A stretch of 64,000 nucleotides of DNA, taken from positions 28,396 through 92,395 of the forward strand of contig JAFVHU010000090.1 of NCBI GenBank assembly GCA_017474385.1, written 5' to 3'. The stretch is from Afipia sp. (GTDB lineage: Bacteria; Pseudomonadota; Alphaproteobacteria; Rhizobiales; Xanthobacteraceae). Shown piece by piece: positions 27,030 through 35,153 of the stretch. Below the pieces are notes generated by a model, which had not been told where the DNA came from, searched no databases, and saw only the letters and a list, made by a program, of their open reading frames with translations. The stretch's first letter is position 1. Each line of letters opens with the position of its first letter. The position numbers and the translations under genes are program-made.

Positions 27030-27097
27030 GTTCTCGCGTGAGAGCGATCGCACGAAGACTGACGTCAATCTGTTTTCATCAACAACCAATCATCGAA

Positions 27098-27127
27098 ATG
27101 CCCGGGCTTGTCCCGGGCATTTTTTTT
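27098..27127 (+). terminator. Terminator after sucD
   Basis: Stem AATGCCCGGG / CCCGGGCATT with a 5-base loop followed by a run of T's, 69 bp after the sucD stop. Confidence 0.88.
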
Positions 27128-27148
27128 GGGCGCTTGATGTTTGTACAG

Positions 27149-27267
27149 CGTCGTCCCGGCGAAGGCCGGGACCCATACTCCCGATGCTTGGTGTCGTGTG
27201 AGATGAGGCAACGTTTTTTTGATTGAGAGTGCGGTGGTTATGGGTCCCGGCCTTCGCCGGGACGACG
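27149..27267. repeat. Dispersed palindromic repeat pair (GTCCCGGC-type), inverted
   Basis: Two inverted copies of a short element with the core TCGTCCCGGCGAAGGCCGGG, each itself a hairpin, separated by about 60 bp. A related element recurs at 29120-29253. The 557-bp gap from 27030 to 27587 holds this repeat, the sucD terminator and operator copy 7; no gene was seen. Confidence 0.75.
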
Positions 27268-27484
27268 ATTGAACCGCATACAGTCCGTTCAACGAGAATC
27301 CAGCGCTATCTCAACACCTTGATAGCCAATCAAAGCACGTATCGCTGCATAAGGCAAAGTCGTGACGAACTCCGCTGCAAAGGGCGAAGTGGTGACGGCA
27401 TGGTGGCCGCCGTTTCGTTCTCGAAAATGCTCGGTCCGCCGCAGGCATGCCACTGCAAATTAGGAATTCGTTCCGATTGACTCT

Positions 27485-27501
27485 TGGCATAATGTATACC
27501 A
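27485..27501. promoter_or_regulatory. GntR-type operator copy 7
   Basis: TGGCAT-AATGT-ATACCA with fully consensus arms, just after a TTGACT hexamer (27477-27482). It lies 86 bp before the CBS-domain gene start and marks the CBS/PanE-like unit as part of the regulon. Confidence 0.75.
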
Positions 27502-27587
27502 ATCTCAGGTCATCAGAGAGGGCCATCGGTCCTCCGGCATGAACCGTCCACCCGGGGAAGGTTATCCCCACAAGCGAGGAGGTTGTG

Positions 27588-28031
27588 ATGAGAGTCGGAG
27601 ACATCCTGAACAGGAAGAGCACCCGTATCGCCACCGTCCGCATGAACGAAACCGTCGCCACCGCCGCGCGGCTGCTGCGCAACGACAATGTCGGCGCGCT
27701 TGTCGTGAAGGACGTCTGCCGCACCGAAGGCAATGTTGCCGTCGGCATGTTCTCGGAACGCGATGTCGTGCGCGCTGTCTCCGAGCACGGGCAGGCCGGC
27801 CTCGCCATGCCGGTTTCCGCGCTGATCTCGGTGCAGAAGCTGGTGTCGTGCCAATCCACCGACTCGATCGAGCACGTGCGCGAACTGATGATCGACAATC
27901 ACATCCGGCATGTGCCAGTGATCGACGACCACACACTGATCGGCGTGATCAGCATGCGCGATATCAACGCCACAGACGGCCTTGTTGCCATTCCCGAACC
28001 CCAAGCGACCCAACCTGCGTTTGTTGTCTGA
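27588..28031 (+). CDS. CBS domain pair protein
   Basis: A 147-residue cytoplasmic protein consisting of two CBS motifs and little else (MRVGDILNRK, ATVRMNETVATAARLL, VGMFSERDVVRAV, then DSIEHVRELMIDNHIRHVPV, IGVISMRDI). An AGGAGG site lies about 7 bp before the ATG; an in-frame GTG at 27585 is also possible. CBS pairs bind adenosine nucleotides or NAD-type ligands. Located downstream of an oxalate-type operator and upstream of the PanE-like gene, it may sense energy state in this pathway. Role unproven. Confidence 0.85.
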   Translation: MRVGDILNRKSTRIATVRMNETVATAARLLRNDNVGALVVKDVCRTEGNVAVGMFSERDVVRAVSEHGQAGLAMPVSALISVQKLVSCQSTDSIEHVRELMIDNHIRHVPVIDDHTLIGVISMRDINATDGLVAIPEPQATQPAFVV

Positions 28032-28123
28032 CGGTTCTCCCTGCAGAGCGCGGTCACATGATCTCCCCGGTGGTGTGATTGCGCTCTGTTCTTTTTTCGC
28101 CTCGCGATATTTCGGGAAACACC

Positions 28124-29098
28124 ATGAAGATTTGTATTTACGGCGCGGGCGCGATCGGAGGCTATCTCGGCGTGCAGCTCGCGCAGGCGGGTGCTGACGT
28201 CAGCCTGGTGGCGCGCGGCGCACATCTCGCAGCGATGAAGGCCAACGGCCTGAAACTTCTGATCGGCGACGAGGAGCGTGTGGTGCATCCGCGCTGCACC
28301 GACAATCCCGCCGAACTCGGTCCGCAGGATTACATCATCATCTGCCTCAAAGCCCATTCGATCACCGGCGTGATCGAGGCGATGCAGCCGCTACTCGGAC
28401 CGAAGACCCGCATCGTCACCGCGGTCAACGGCATTCCTTACTGGTACTTCTACAAGCACGGCAACGAGTGCGAAGGCTCGGCACTGGAGAGCATCGATCC
28501 CGGCGGCCGTCAGTGGAAAGAGCTGGGACCGGAGCGCGCCATCGGCTGCGTGGTCTATCCGGCGACCGAAATCGAAGCGCCCGGCGTCATCCGCCACGTC
28601 TACGGCGACCGCTTTCCGCTCGGCGAGCCTTCCGGCGAGAAGAGCGCCGATGTCGAGGCGCTGTCGGCGATGTTCGTCAAGGCCGGCCTCCAGGCTCCGG
28701 TGCTCGAGAACATCCGCGACGAAATCTGGCTCAAGCTGTGGGGCAACGTCTGCTTCAATCCGATCAGTGCGCTGACCCATGCCACGCTCGATGTGATCGG
28801 CAGCGATCCGGGCACGCGGGCGGTGGCGAAGTCCATGATGGTGGAAGCCCAGACCATCGCCGAGAAGTTCGGGATCAAGTTCCGCGTCGATGTCGAACGC
28901 CGTATCGAAGGCGCACGCAAGGTCGGCGCGCACAAGACCTCGATGCTTCAGGATCTCGAACGCAGCCGGCCGATGGAAATCGATCCGCTGGTCACCGTGG
29001 TTCAAGAGATGGGCACACTGTCGAAAATCCCGACACCGTCGATCGACATCGTGCTCGCGCTGGTGGCGCAGCGTGCCAAGATCGCGGAGTTATATTGA
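28124..29098 (+). CDS. 2-dehydropantoate 2-reductase family protein, candidate oxalyl-CoA reductase
   Basis: A 324-residue PanE/ApbA-family reductase. It has N-terminal GAGAIGGYLG NADP motif, Lys76 in CLKAHS, and the C-terminal domain with EIWLKLWGNVCFNPISAL and KTSMLQDLE. In Methylorubrum extorquens a PanE paralog (panE2) is reported, as I recall, to act as oxalyl-CoA reductase making glyoxylate. Here the gene lies in the oxalate island behind the CBS gene and an operator copy, so the same role is likely; it would link oxalyl-CoA to gcl-hyi-glxR. Ordinary pantothenate biosynthesis is the alternative. The ATG was taken at 28124 (MKICIYGAGA). Confidence 0.87.
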   Translation: MKICIYGAGAIGGYLGVQLAQAGADVSLVARGAHLAAMKANGLKLLIGDEERVVHPRCTDNPAELGPQDYIIICLKAHSITGVIEAMQPLLGPKTRIVTAVNGIPYWYFYKHGNECEGSALESIDPGGRQWKELGPERAIGCVVYPATEIEAPGVIRHVYGDRFPLGEPSGEKSADVEALSAMFVKAGLQAPVLENIRDEIWLKLWGNVCFNPISALTHATLDVIGSDPGTRAVAKSMMVEAQTIAEKFGIKFRVDVERRIEGARKVGAHKTSMLQDLERSRPMEIDPLVTVVQEMGTLSKIPTPSIDIVLALVAQRAKIAELY

Positions 29099-29119
29099 AC
29101 GGGTGACACAACTCCGCGG

Positions 29120-29253
29120 GTCGTCCCCGCGAAGGCGGGGACCCATACTCCCTGGATTATCGTTAGGTCTCGGGTCGTTGAAAGAATTGGTTGCGACATC
29201 AACGCATCGAACCGAGTTGAGTGGTTATGGGTCCCCGCCTTCGCGGGGACGAC
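29120..29253. repeat. Dispersed palindromic repeat pair, inverted
   Basis: Two facing copies of the core GTCCCCGCGAAGGCGGGGAC, related to the repeat at 27149-27267. The second copy ends about 20 bp before the FAH-family start codon. Confidence 0.72.
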
Positions 29254-29274
29254 GAATTACCTGGAGATTACGCC

Positions 29275-30048
29275 GTGACGAGTTGGGTTCGCTTTCGCCA
29301 TCAGGATCAGATCGGGTTCGGCACGCTATCGGGCCAGAACATCACCGTGCATCACGGCGATATGTTCGACAGTCCGAAGGCGAACGGCAAGACGCTGGCG
29401 CTGTCCGAGGTCGAACTGCTCGCGCCCACAACGCCCTCGAAGATAGTCGCGCTGTGGAACAATTTTCACGCGCTGGCAGCGAAGCTGAATCAGCCGGAGC
29501 CGCCGGAGCCCCTGTTTCTGCTGAAGGCTCCGACCACGGCCACCTCGCCGAACGCGGTGGTGCAGCGGCCTGCATGGTATGACGGCAAGGTAGCCTATGA
29601 GGGCGAGCTTGCCATCGTGATCGGCAAGACCTGCCGCGCGGTCTCGGTTGAAGAAGCGGACGATTTCATTCTCGGCTACACCTGCGTCAACGACATCACC
29701 GCCGCCGACATTCTCAACAAGGATCCGACGTTTCCGCAGTGGGCGCGGGCCAAGGGCTTCGATGACTTCTGCCCGTTTGGTCCGGCTGTTGTCACGGATA
29801 TCGATCCGGCAACGCTGACGGTGCGCACCATCCTCAATGGCGCGGAGCGGCAGTCCTACAAGATTTCGGACATGATCTTCTCGGCGCAGGAACTGGTCAG
29901 CAAGATTTCGCACGACATGACGCTGTTGCCCGGCGACATCATCGCCTGCGGCACGTCGCTCGGCGTCGGCGTGATGAAGGAGGCGGTGAATTCCATCACC
30001 GTCGCCATCGACGGCGTCGGCGAACTGACCAACGAGTTCAGGAATTGA
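29275..30048 (+). CDS. Fumarylacetoacetate hydrolase family protein
   Basis: A 257-residue FAH-family (2-hydroxyhepta-2,4-diene-1,7-dioate isomerase-like) enzyme. The GTG at 29275 after CTGGAGA is preferred, because a longer frame would translate a dispersed repeat. Family motifs: YEGELAIVIGK (metal Glu residues), DFILGYTCVNDITAAD, PGDIIACGTSLGVG near the end. FAH enzymes hydrolyse or decarboxylate acylpyruvates or act on oxaloacetate. It follows the PanE-like gene but is separated by a repeat, so membership of the oxalate unit is uncertain. Confidence 0.87.
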   Translation: MTSWVRFRHQDQIGFGTLSGQNITVHHGDMFDSPKANGKTLALSEVELLAPTTPSKIVALWNNFHALAAKLNQPEPPEPLFLLKAPTTATSPNAVVQRPAWYDGKVAYEGELAIVIGKTCRAVSVEEADDFILGYTCVNDITAADILNKDPTFPQWARAKGFDDFCPFGPAVVTDIDPATLTVRTILNGAERQSYKISDMIFSAQELVSKISHDMTLLPGDIIACGTSLGVGVMKEAVNSITVAIDGVGELTNEFRN

Positions 30049-30175
30049 AGAATGGTGCTTGCGGCCGCTCCGCTAAAATCTATCTAAATCTTTCCGCTTC
30101 ATACCGTTCCATTCGTAAAGTCCCAATGCCTTAGTATTTGCCCGCGCTCGATGCGGGCATATGGGGGCTCAATAG

Positions 30176-30874
30176 ATGAAACGGTTGGGGAAATGGCTGG
30201 CGATTCTTGTCGCGCTGATCGTCGCCGGCATCGCGCTTCTCATGGTTGCTTTTCCAAGCGCGACGGTGCGCTATCGCCTAACGCTTGAAGCGACAGTGAG
30301 AGGCGAACCGAGAACGGGTTCCGGCGTAGTCGAAGTTACTTATGGCAAGAGCTCCACTTTTCTGTCCCACTCGGAGCTATCGATTGATGTCAGGGGAGAG
30401 GCAGTCTCGATCGATCTTGGTGAGCGAGGGCGTATGTTTGCCTTGTTGAAGGGTGATACCGATAGCCGCTCATCTCCGGAGTGGATTGTCTTTCGTGCAG
30501 CAAATTTTCCTCACGGAAATCTGCCGCGTCCGGTTGAAGAAGGGTTGCGTCAACTCGGAAAACTCTCTGGCAAATACGAGTTGCCGCTGACAAGCCTGCC
30601 TCTGCTGGTTCGATTTCGTGATCTCAGCGATCCGGGAACAGTCGAACGAGTCGATCCACTCGATATCGGTAAAAGTTTTGGTGATGGCGCGAAACTCACG
30701 CGGGCCACACTTGAGATCGTCCCGAGTGAGCCGATAACGACCGGAATAGAGCGCCAATTGCCTTGGTGGAATGGCTCTCATCCGTGGCTCAAGCCAGTAG
30801 GGAATGGTGTATTTGTCGATATTCGTACCGAGAACTTCCAAGTGAACAAAGAAGACTTCAAGCGTGGAGTCTGA
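30176..30874 (+). CDS. Hypothetical membrane-anchored protein
   Basis: A 232-residue protein with one N-terminal membrane segment or signal (WLAILVALIVAGIALLMVAF at about 7-26), followed by a soluble, beta-rich extracytoplasmic part. No catalytic motif is visible. Base composition is visibly lower in GC than its neighbours and codon choice is less biased, suggesting recent acquisition. It faces the convergent LTXXQ-type gene with a 12-bp gap. No family recognised. Confidence 0.7.
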   Translation: MKRLGKWLAILVALIVAGIALLMVAFPSATVRYRLTLEATVRGEPRTGSGVVEVTYGKSSTFLSHSELSIDVRGEAVSIDLGERGRMFALLKGDTDSRSSPEWIVFRAANFPHGNLPRPVEEGLRQLGKLSGKYELPLTSLPLLVRFRDLSDPGTVERVDPLDIGKSFGDGAKLTRATLEIVPSEPITTGIERQLPWWNGSHPWLKPVGNGVFVDIRTENFQVNKEDFKRGV

Positions 30875-30886
30875 CGTTGACGCTTG

Positions 30887-31546
30887 TCACCTTGAATCTT
30901 CGCTCTCGTTCTTCGCAGCCTTGGTGCCGGTGAGTTCGGCGAAGGCCGGACCAAGACCCGCCATGCGCACCAACAGCGCGAGGTCGTTCTTCTGCGTGCC
31001 GTTGAGTTGCGCGTAGAGCGCGCGCGTCGCGGTTTTCAGGCGCGCGATGGCGTCGCTTTCAGTATCGAACGAATCGTCGCGATCCTTCTTCAGCCGCTTC
31101 TGATAATCCTCGATTTGCAGCGTGACTTCGCGCATCGCGTTTTCCACCGGCGGCCAGTATTTCTGCTGTGCGGCCGTGAGGTTGAGCCGCTTCTTGATGC
31201 CGGCGATCTGGGTGTCGTTGAGGAACAGACGCGACGGCTTCTCGGACTTCGCGGTGAGCCTGCGCGGCAGTGTCACCGGCGCGTTGATCCAGGCGCGCGC
31301 GGTCTCGTACATGTCGTTCGGCAAACCGGCGTCCGTGCTCTCGGCAGGGGCAGGCGAGGCGATCACGCGGTCCTGCTTCATCATCGTGTTGGAGACCGGG
31401 TAGCGGGCGTCGAATGCGGGCTCGTCCGGCGTCAGCGAGGCTGACGCTTGCTGGAAGAACAACTGATCGCCGAGCAGCCATCCGCCCACGCCGGCAAGGA
31501 TGCCTGCGCCGCATATCAGCACGAGATATGTTGTCTTGATCGCCAA
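30887..31546 (-). CDS. Hypothetical protein with LTXXQ-like motif
   Basis: A 219-residue protein with an N-terminal anchor (YLVLICGAGILAGVGGWLLG) and a periplasmic helical part. The segment LNLTAAQQKYWPPVENAMRE resembles the LTXXQ/Spy-like helical motif, and a charged coiled region follows. It probably starts at a TTG (31546), since no ATG gives the full anchor. A smaller relative with a matching AEQAKYWPAVANALR segment is at 57865-58260. Function unknown; a periplasmic stress or envelope role is a guess. Confidence 0.75.
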   Translation of the reverse strand: MAIKTTYLVLICGAGILAGVGGWLLGDQLFFQQASASLTPDEPAFDARYPVSNTMMKQDRVIASPAPAESTDAGLPNDMYETARAWINAPVTLPRRLTAKSEKPSRLFLNDTQIAGIKKRLNLTAAQQKYWPPVENAMREVTLQIEDYQKRLKKDRDDSFDTESDAIARLKTATRALYAQLNGTQKNDLALLVRMAGLGPAFAELTGTKAAKNESEDSR

Positions 31547-31820
31547 TGGGTTTCTCGATCGCGGGTTTCCGGTCGCGGAAAGCCGTCAATTCTGCCGCAA
31601 AATGTTGAACAATTGTGGCTTTCCGAGGCTCCGTCCTGGCAGGGCTTGGCGCCTCCTGGCCAATATCGGGTCAATTGAGCCATTGGGGCGGCTTTCGAGG
31701 CCGGGTTCACGGCCTAGGATACGCCCCAAGACAGGGCAGTCCGGATCGGTTAAAGGGTCTGCTCAGCAGCCCGAAAGGCGGTTCCACTCTCGGAATCATG
31801 CCTCCGTCCGGAGAACAACA

Positions 31821-32096
31821 ATGACCGATAAAACGCGGACGCCGCACGGCCAGAAGCAGTTTGAAAAGAAGCGCGAAGCCGACAGCGCGATGTCGCAGTA
31901 CGACGCCGAAGGCCGCGCCGTGCGCGCCAATATGGAAAAGCTGCGCGCCCTGCGTCTCGCCAAGGAGGCCGCCGAGGCTGCGTCGGCGCCGCCTCCCAAG
32001 GCGAAGAAAGCGGCGGCGAAACCCGCCAAGAAAGAGGCCCCGGCCAAGCTCTCCGACTGGCTCGCCAATCAGCAAAAGGGCGGCTTTCGCACCTGA
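31821..32096 (+). CDS. Small basic hypothetical protein
   Basis: A 91-residue, Lys/Ala/Glu-rich cytoplasmic protein starting MTDKTRTPHGQKQFEKKREA. The centre is a helical region followed by an alanine/lysine/proline linker (PKAKKAAAKPAKKEAPAK) and a conserved-looking C-terminus LSDWLANQQKGGFRT. The ATG at 31821 follows GGAGAACAACA. Proteins of this shape are common in Nitrobacteraceae and unnamed; nucleic-acid binding is possible from charge only. Confidence 0.7.
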   Translation: MTDKTRTPHGQKQFEKKREADSAMSQYDAEGRAVRANMEKLRALRLAKEAAEAASAPPPKAKKAAAKPAKKEAPAKLSDWLANQQKGGFRT

Positions 32097-32188
32097 GGGC
32101 ATTATCCCGAAAGCGGGAACCGGTTTTCGGATAAGATCATGCCCAGACAAAGCAAGCGGAGTGTCCGCGTTCTGGCCGGAGAGCACCA

Positions 32189-32665
32189 TTGACGACGGTC
32201 TACGATTTCTCGGCTGCGGCGCTGAACGGCGAAGAGCGCCCGCTCAAGACCTATGAGGGGCAGGTACTGCTGATCGTCAACACCGCGAGCGCGTGCGGCT
32301 TCACGCCCCAATACGCGCAGCTCGAGGAGTTGCAGCGCGCGCTCGGCCCGCGCGGCTTTTCGGTGCTCGGGTTTCCGTGCAACCAGTTCGGCGGGCAGGA
32401 GCCGGGCAGTGCGCAGGAGATCGCAACGTTCTGCTCGCAGAAATACGACGTGACGTTTCCGATGTTCGCCAAGATCGATGTCAACGGCGACAAGGCGCTG
32501 CCGCTGTTCGATCATCTCAAGCGCGAGAAACCAGGACTGCTCGGCGCGTCGATCAAATGGAATTTCACGAAGTTCCTTGTCGACCGCGCCGGCAAGGTCG
32601 TCGCGCGCTACGGCTCGACCACGTCACCCGGCGCGCTGAGCCGCGATATCGAAAAGCTCCTGTAA
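32189..32665 (+). CDS. Glutathione peroxidase family protein (Cys type)
   Basis: A 158-residue thiol peroxidase. It carries the catalytic tetrad: Cys in NTASACGFTPQY, Gln in CNQFGGQEPG, Trp and Asn in IKWNFTKFLVDRAG. It reduces hydroperoxides in the cytoplasm, often with thioredoxin in bacteria. The start is a TTG (32189) after CCGGAGAGCACC; no suitable ATG keeps the N-terminal TTVYDFSA. It forms a likely unit with the next small gene. Confidence 0.9.
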   Translation: MTTVYDFSAAALNGEERPLKTYEGQVLLIVNTASACGFTPQYAQLEELQRALGPRGFSVLGFPCNQFGGQEPGSAQEIATFCSQKYDVTFPMFAKIDVNGDKALPLFDHLKREKPGLLGASIKWNFTKFLVDRAGKVVARYGSTTSPGALSRDIEKLL

Positions 32666-32714
32666 TTCGGGATGCCGTGATTTAAGACCACTTCAGGATA
32701 ACGTGAATCAGGAT

Positions 32715-32960
32715 ATGACGATGAGCGAACTGCCCGACCGCCTCTCCACCGATCCCCGCAGCCCATTTTACAACGCCGAGGTCCTCTCGCGCGATGTCGG
32801 CATCCGCTTCAAGGGCGTCGAGAAGAACAATGTGGAGGAATACTGCGTCAGCGAGGGCTGGGTGCGTGTGACTGCGGGCTCATCCAAGGACCGCTTCGGC
32901 AATCCGCTGACCATCAAGCTGACCGGCCCGGTCGAGCCGTATTTCCGCGACGAACAGTAA
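32715..32960 (+). CDS. DUF3297 family protein
   Basis: An 81-residue protein (MTMSELPDRLSTDPRSPFYN). It has the family's GIRFKGVEKNNVEEYCVSEGWVRV pattern and ends GPVEPYFRD. A GTG at 32703 gives four more residues; the ATG at 32715 fits the family better. Function unknown; it is a small, widely conserved proteobacterial family. Confidence 0.82.
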   Translation: MTMSELPDRLSTDPRSPFYNAEVLSRDVGIRFKGVEKNNVEEYCVSEGWVRVTAGSSKDRFGNPLTIKLTGPVEPYFRDEQ

Positions 32961-32993
32961 GCTCGATTCTGCCGTTGCCTCCTGGGGCGGCGG

Positions 32994-33704
32994 CTATTGA
33001 CGGCGAGCGTTTGCCGCTTCGGCATGCCGCCGTGCCGTCTCATACGCCGCCGCAGATTCGTCGTGCCGCTCCAGCTTTTGCAGGCTGAGACCGATGGCGG
33101 CCCAACTGTCGATGAGGCCGGGCATCAACGCCACCGCGCGTTGATACGCCGCCAGTGCATCGTCATAGTGGGCGAGGCCGGACAGCGCGTTGCCCCTGTT
33201 GTGATGGGCCAGCGCATAGTTCGGCTGCAGCGCGACCGCCCTGTCGAAATCGGCGAGCGCGGCTTGATGGTCCTTGAGATCGTTGTAGACCGTGCCGCGA
33301 TTGCTCAGGGTCTCGGCGTCGTCCGGGTTGATCGCAAGCGCCTGCGTGAACTGCGTCAGCGCTTCGTCCGGGCGGCCCAGCGCCTTGAGCGCAAGGCCAT
33401 GGTTGTACAGCGCGACATGGGCGTTCGGATTGAGCTTGACCGCGGACCGCAGAAACCGCTCGGCTTCGTCATACTTTCCGGTGCCGACAAGAATGGCGCC
33501 GAGCACGCTCAGTGCCAGCGGATGATCTGAGGTCCTGCGCACCAGCTTGCGCAGGGTCTTCTCGGCTTCGCGCGTCCGCCCGGCCTGAAGGAACGAGATC
33601 GCTTCACTGAACAGGATGTCGGTCGGGGCGGCCACTGTCGATCTCGCTGAAATGGATATGGAGTTGATGCCGGCGCCGCCGGGTTCGCAGCGAACCCGCA
33701 ACAT
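32994..33704 (-). CDS. Tetratricopeptide repeat protein
   Basis: A 236-residue protein made almost entirely of TPR repeats (about six 34-residue units, such as ALYNHGLALKALGRPDEAL and HHNRGNALSGLAHYDDALAA). There is no enzymatic domain or clear signal peptide; the first 23 residues may be over-extended, as a GTG at codon 24 is also plausible. TPR arrays are protein-interaction scaffolds. A 44-residue membrane protein gene lies 8 bp upstream on the same strand. Confidence 0.85.
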   Translation of the reverse strand: MLRVRCEPGGAGINSISISARSTVAAPTDILFSEAISFLQAGRTREAEKTLRKLVRRTSDHPLALSVLGAILVGTGKYDEAERFLRSAVKLNPNAHVALYNHGLALKALGRPDEALTQFTQALAINPDDAETLSNRGTVYNDLKDHQAALADFDRAVALQPNYALAHHNRGNALSGLAHYDDALAAYQRAVALMPGLIDSWAAIGLSLQKLERHDESAAAYETARRHAEAANARRQ

Positions 33705-33712
33705 GCCGGAAC

Positions 33713-33847
33713 TTATGGTGTGACGATGTAGTATCCGCCGACCACGAGGATGAGGGCGAGCGACGTAATGATGCCGAGGACGGCAACGATGATCGCTCCC
33801 AGTCCGTGCGTATCCAGCCAGTTCTGAAGTGCTCTGCCCGCTCTCAT
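33713..33847 (-). CDS. 44-residue single-span membrane protein
   Basis: A short ORF starting MRAGRALQNWLDTHGLGAII, with one membrane helix (AIIVAVLGIITSLALILVVG) and a positively charged N-terminus that predicts an inside orientation. It is 8 bp upstream of the TPR gene on the same strand and may be cotranscribed. No family recognised. The clean transmembrane pattern supports it as real. Confidence 0.55.
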   Translation of the reverse strand: MRAGRALQNWLDTHGLGAIIVAVLGIITSLALILVVGGYYIVTP

Positions 33848-33911
33848 GGCGGTCTTCTAGAACAGTTTTTGTCTTGAGGGAAACCGGGGTGCGGCAAAAA
33901 GGACCGGACGG

Positions 33912-34166
33912 TTACCGGGTCTTTTTATTGTCGAGCACCTCGGTGGACGGCCGGTCGGTGCCCCGGACGGTTTCCTCGCGCCAGTTGCCTTGGCCGTCCT
34001 CGAACTGGATCACCTCGGTTCGGCCGGGCACCCGCTGTTCCGCCGCGGCGCGAGTGGCGGCCGCGCGGGCCGCCTCGTGGGTCGGAAAGGTCTCCGAAAA
34101 CACGTTATTGAACTTGTAAGCCCAGCCGCCGTCGTGCTCGACCACCTCGTAGACCACCTTGACCAT
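33912..34166 (-). CDS. DUF2188 domain protein
   Basis: An 84-residue protein (MVKVVYEVVEHDGGWAYKFN) with the DUF2188 pattern: a GGWA strand, FPTHEAARAAATRAAAEQ helix, then a polar strand VIQFEDGQGNWREE. Small cytoplasmic protein of unknown function. Confidence 0.8.
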   Translation of the reverse strand: MVKVVYEVVEHDGGWAYKFNNVFSETFPTHEAARAAATRAAAEQRVPGRTEVIQFEDGQGNWREETVRGTDRPSTEVLDNKKTR

Positions 34167-34265
34167 CGCGGCACCCTCGGTTTGCGGCTGGATAAGATCG
34201 TTAAGTTGATATCTCCTGCGGCCGATTTCAACGCCTTGATGGCGCCGGGCGTTCCAGCCGAATGG

Positions 34266-35153
34266 CTAACCCAGCCCGTCCAGGACGCCTGCGACAATCT
34301 TGCGTTCCTCGGCGGTCAGCGGGGTTTGCGGCGTGATCGGGTCGCCGACGGCGTAGCCCTGCATGTCCAGCCCGGCCTTGATGCAGGCCGCGAGATTGAA
34401 CCGCGCGAACACCTCGTTCACCCGCCACAGCTTGCGCTGAAGCGCGACGGCCTCGTCCCAGCGTCCTGCCTTGCACAGATCGTAGAGTTTCACGCTTTCG
34501 CGCGGCGCGATGCAGGCTGGTCCTGCCATCCAACCGACGCCGCCGATCAGCATCACCGCGGCGGGAATATGCGCCGACGCCGCGAACACGCGCATCTTGT
34601 CGCCGCAGCGGTTGATGATCGACAGCAGACGGCCCGTGTTGTTCGAAGCATCCTTGATTTACTGGATGCGCGGATGCTCGGCGAGGCGCGCGATCACGTC
34701 GAGGGTGAGATCCGAGCGCTGGAAGTTCGGATTGGTGTAGATCACCACCGGAATGCCGACGGCGTCGGCGATGGCGCGGAAGTACGCCTCGATCTGCGCG
34801 TCCTTCACCGGGAAATAGGCTTCGAGGATGGCCAGAATGCCGTCGGCACCGAGCGCCTGATAGGCTTTCGCCTGCGCGACCGCGTCCGCTGTCGATGTCG
34901 ACGCCACGCCCGCGATCACCGGCACGCGTTTCGCGGTGGCCTCCACTGTCGCCTTCACCACGGTGGTGCGCTGCTCGCGGCCGAGATAGGCGAACTCGCC
35001 GGTCGAGCCCAGCGGCGTTAACCCATGGACGCCCGCCTTGATCATGTCGTCGCAGAGCTTGCCCAGAACATCGGTCTTGATGCTGCCGTCGGCAGTGGTC
35101 GGGGAGACGAGGTAGGGAAACACACCGTGCAGGTCTGTTCGCTGGTCGGCCAT
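34266..35153 (-). pseudogene. Dihydrodipicolinate synthase family gene interrupted by an in-frame TAA
   Basis: A DapA-family TIM-barrel aldolase (295 codons) with the usual features: [32 protein letters not shown] and then KDASNNTGR with the Schiff-base lysine. In-frame TAA at 34659-34661 occurs between HPRIQ and IKDAS, where relatives have Tyr. The catalytic Lys lies 2 residues beyond the stop, so the truncated product of 164 residues would be inactive. Both halves are in the same frame and otherwise intact, so the inactivation is recent or a sequencing error. DapA-like lyases outside lysine operons usually act on keto-acids (N-acetylneuraminate, KDG, hydroxyproline pathways). Confidence 0.85.

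Noticed and set aside
27149-29253. GTCCCGGC / GTCCCCGC repeats considered as a CRISPR array
   Set aside because: Only facing pairs exist, with no regular spacing, no unique spacers and no cas genes.
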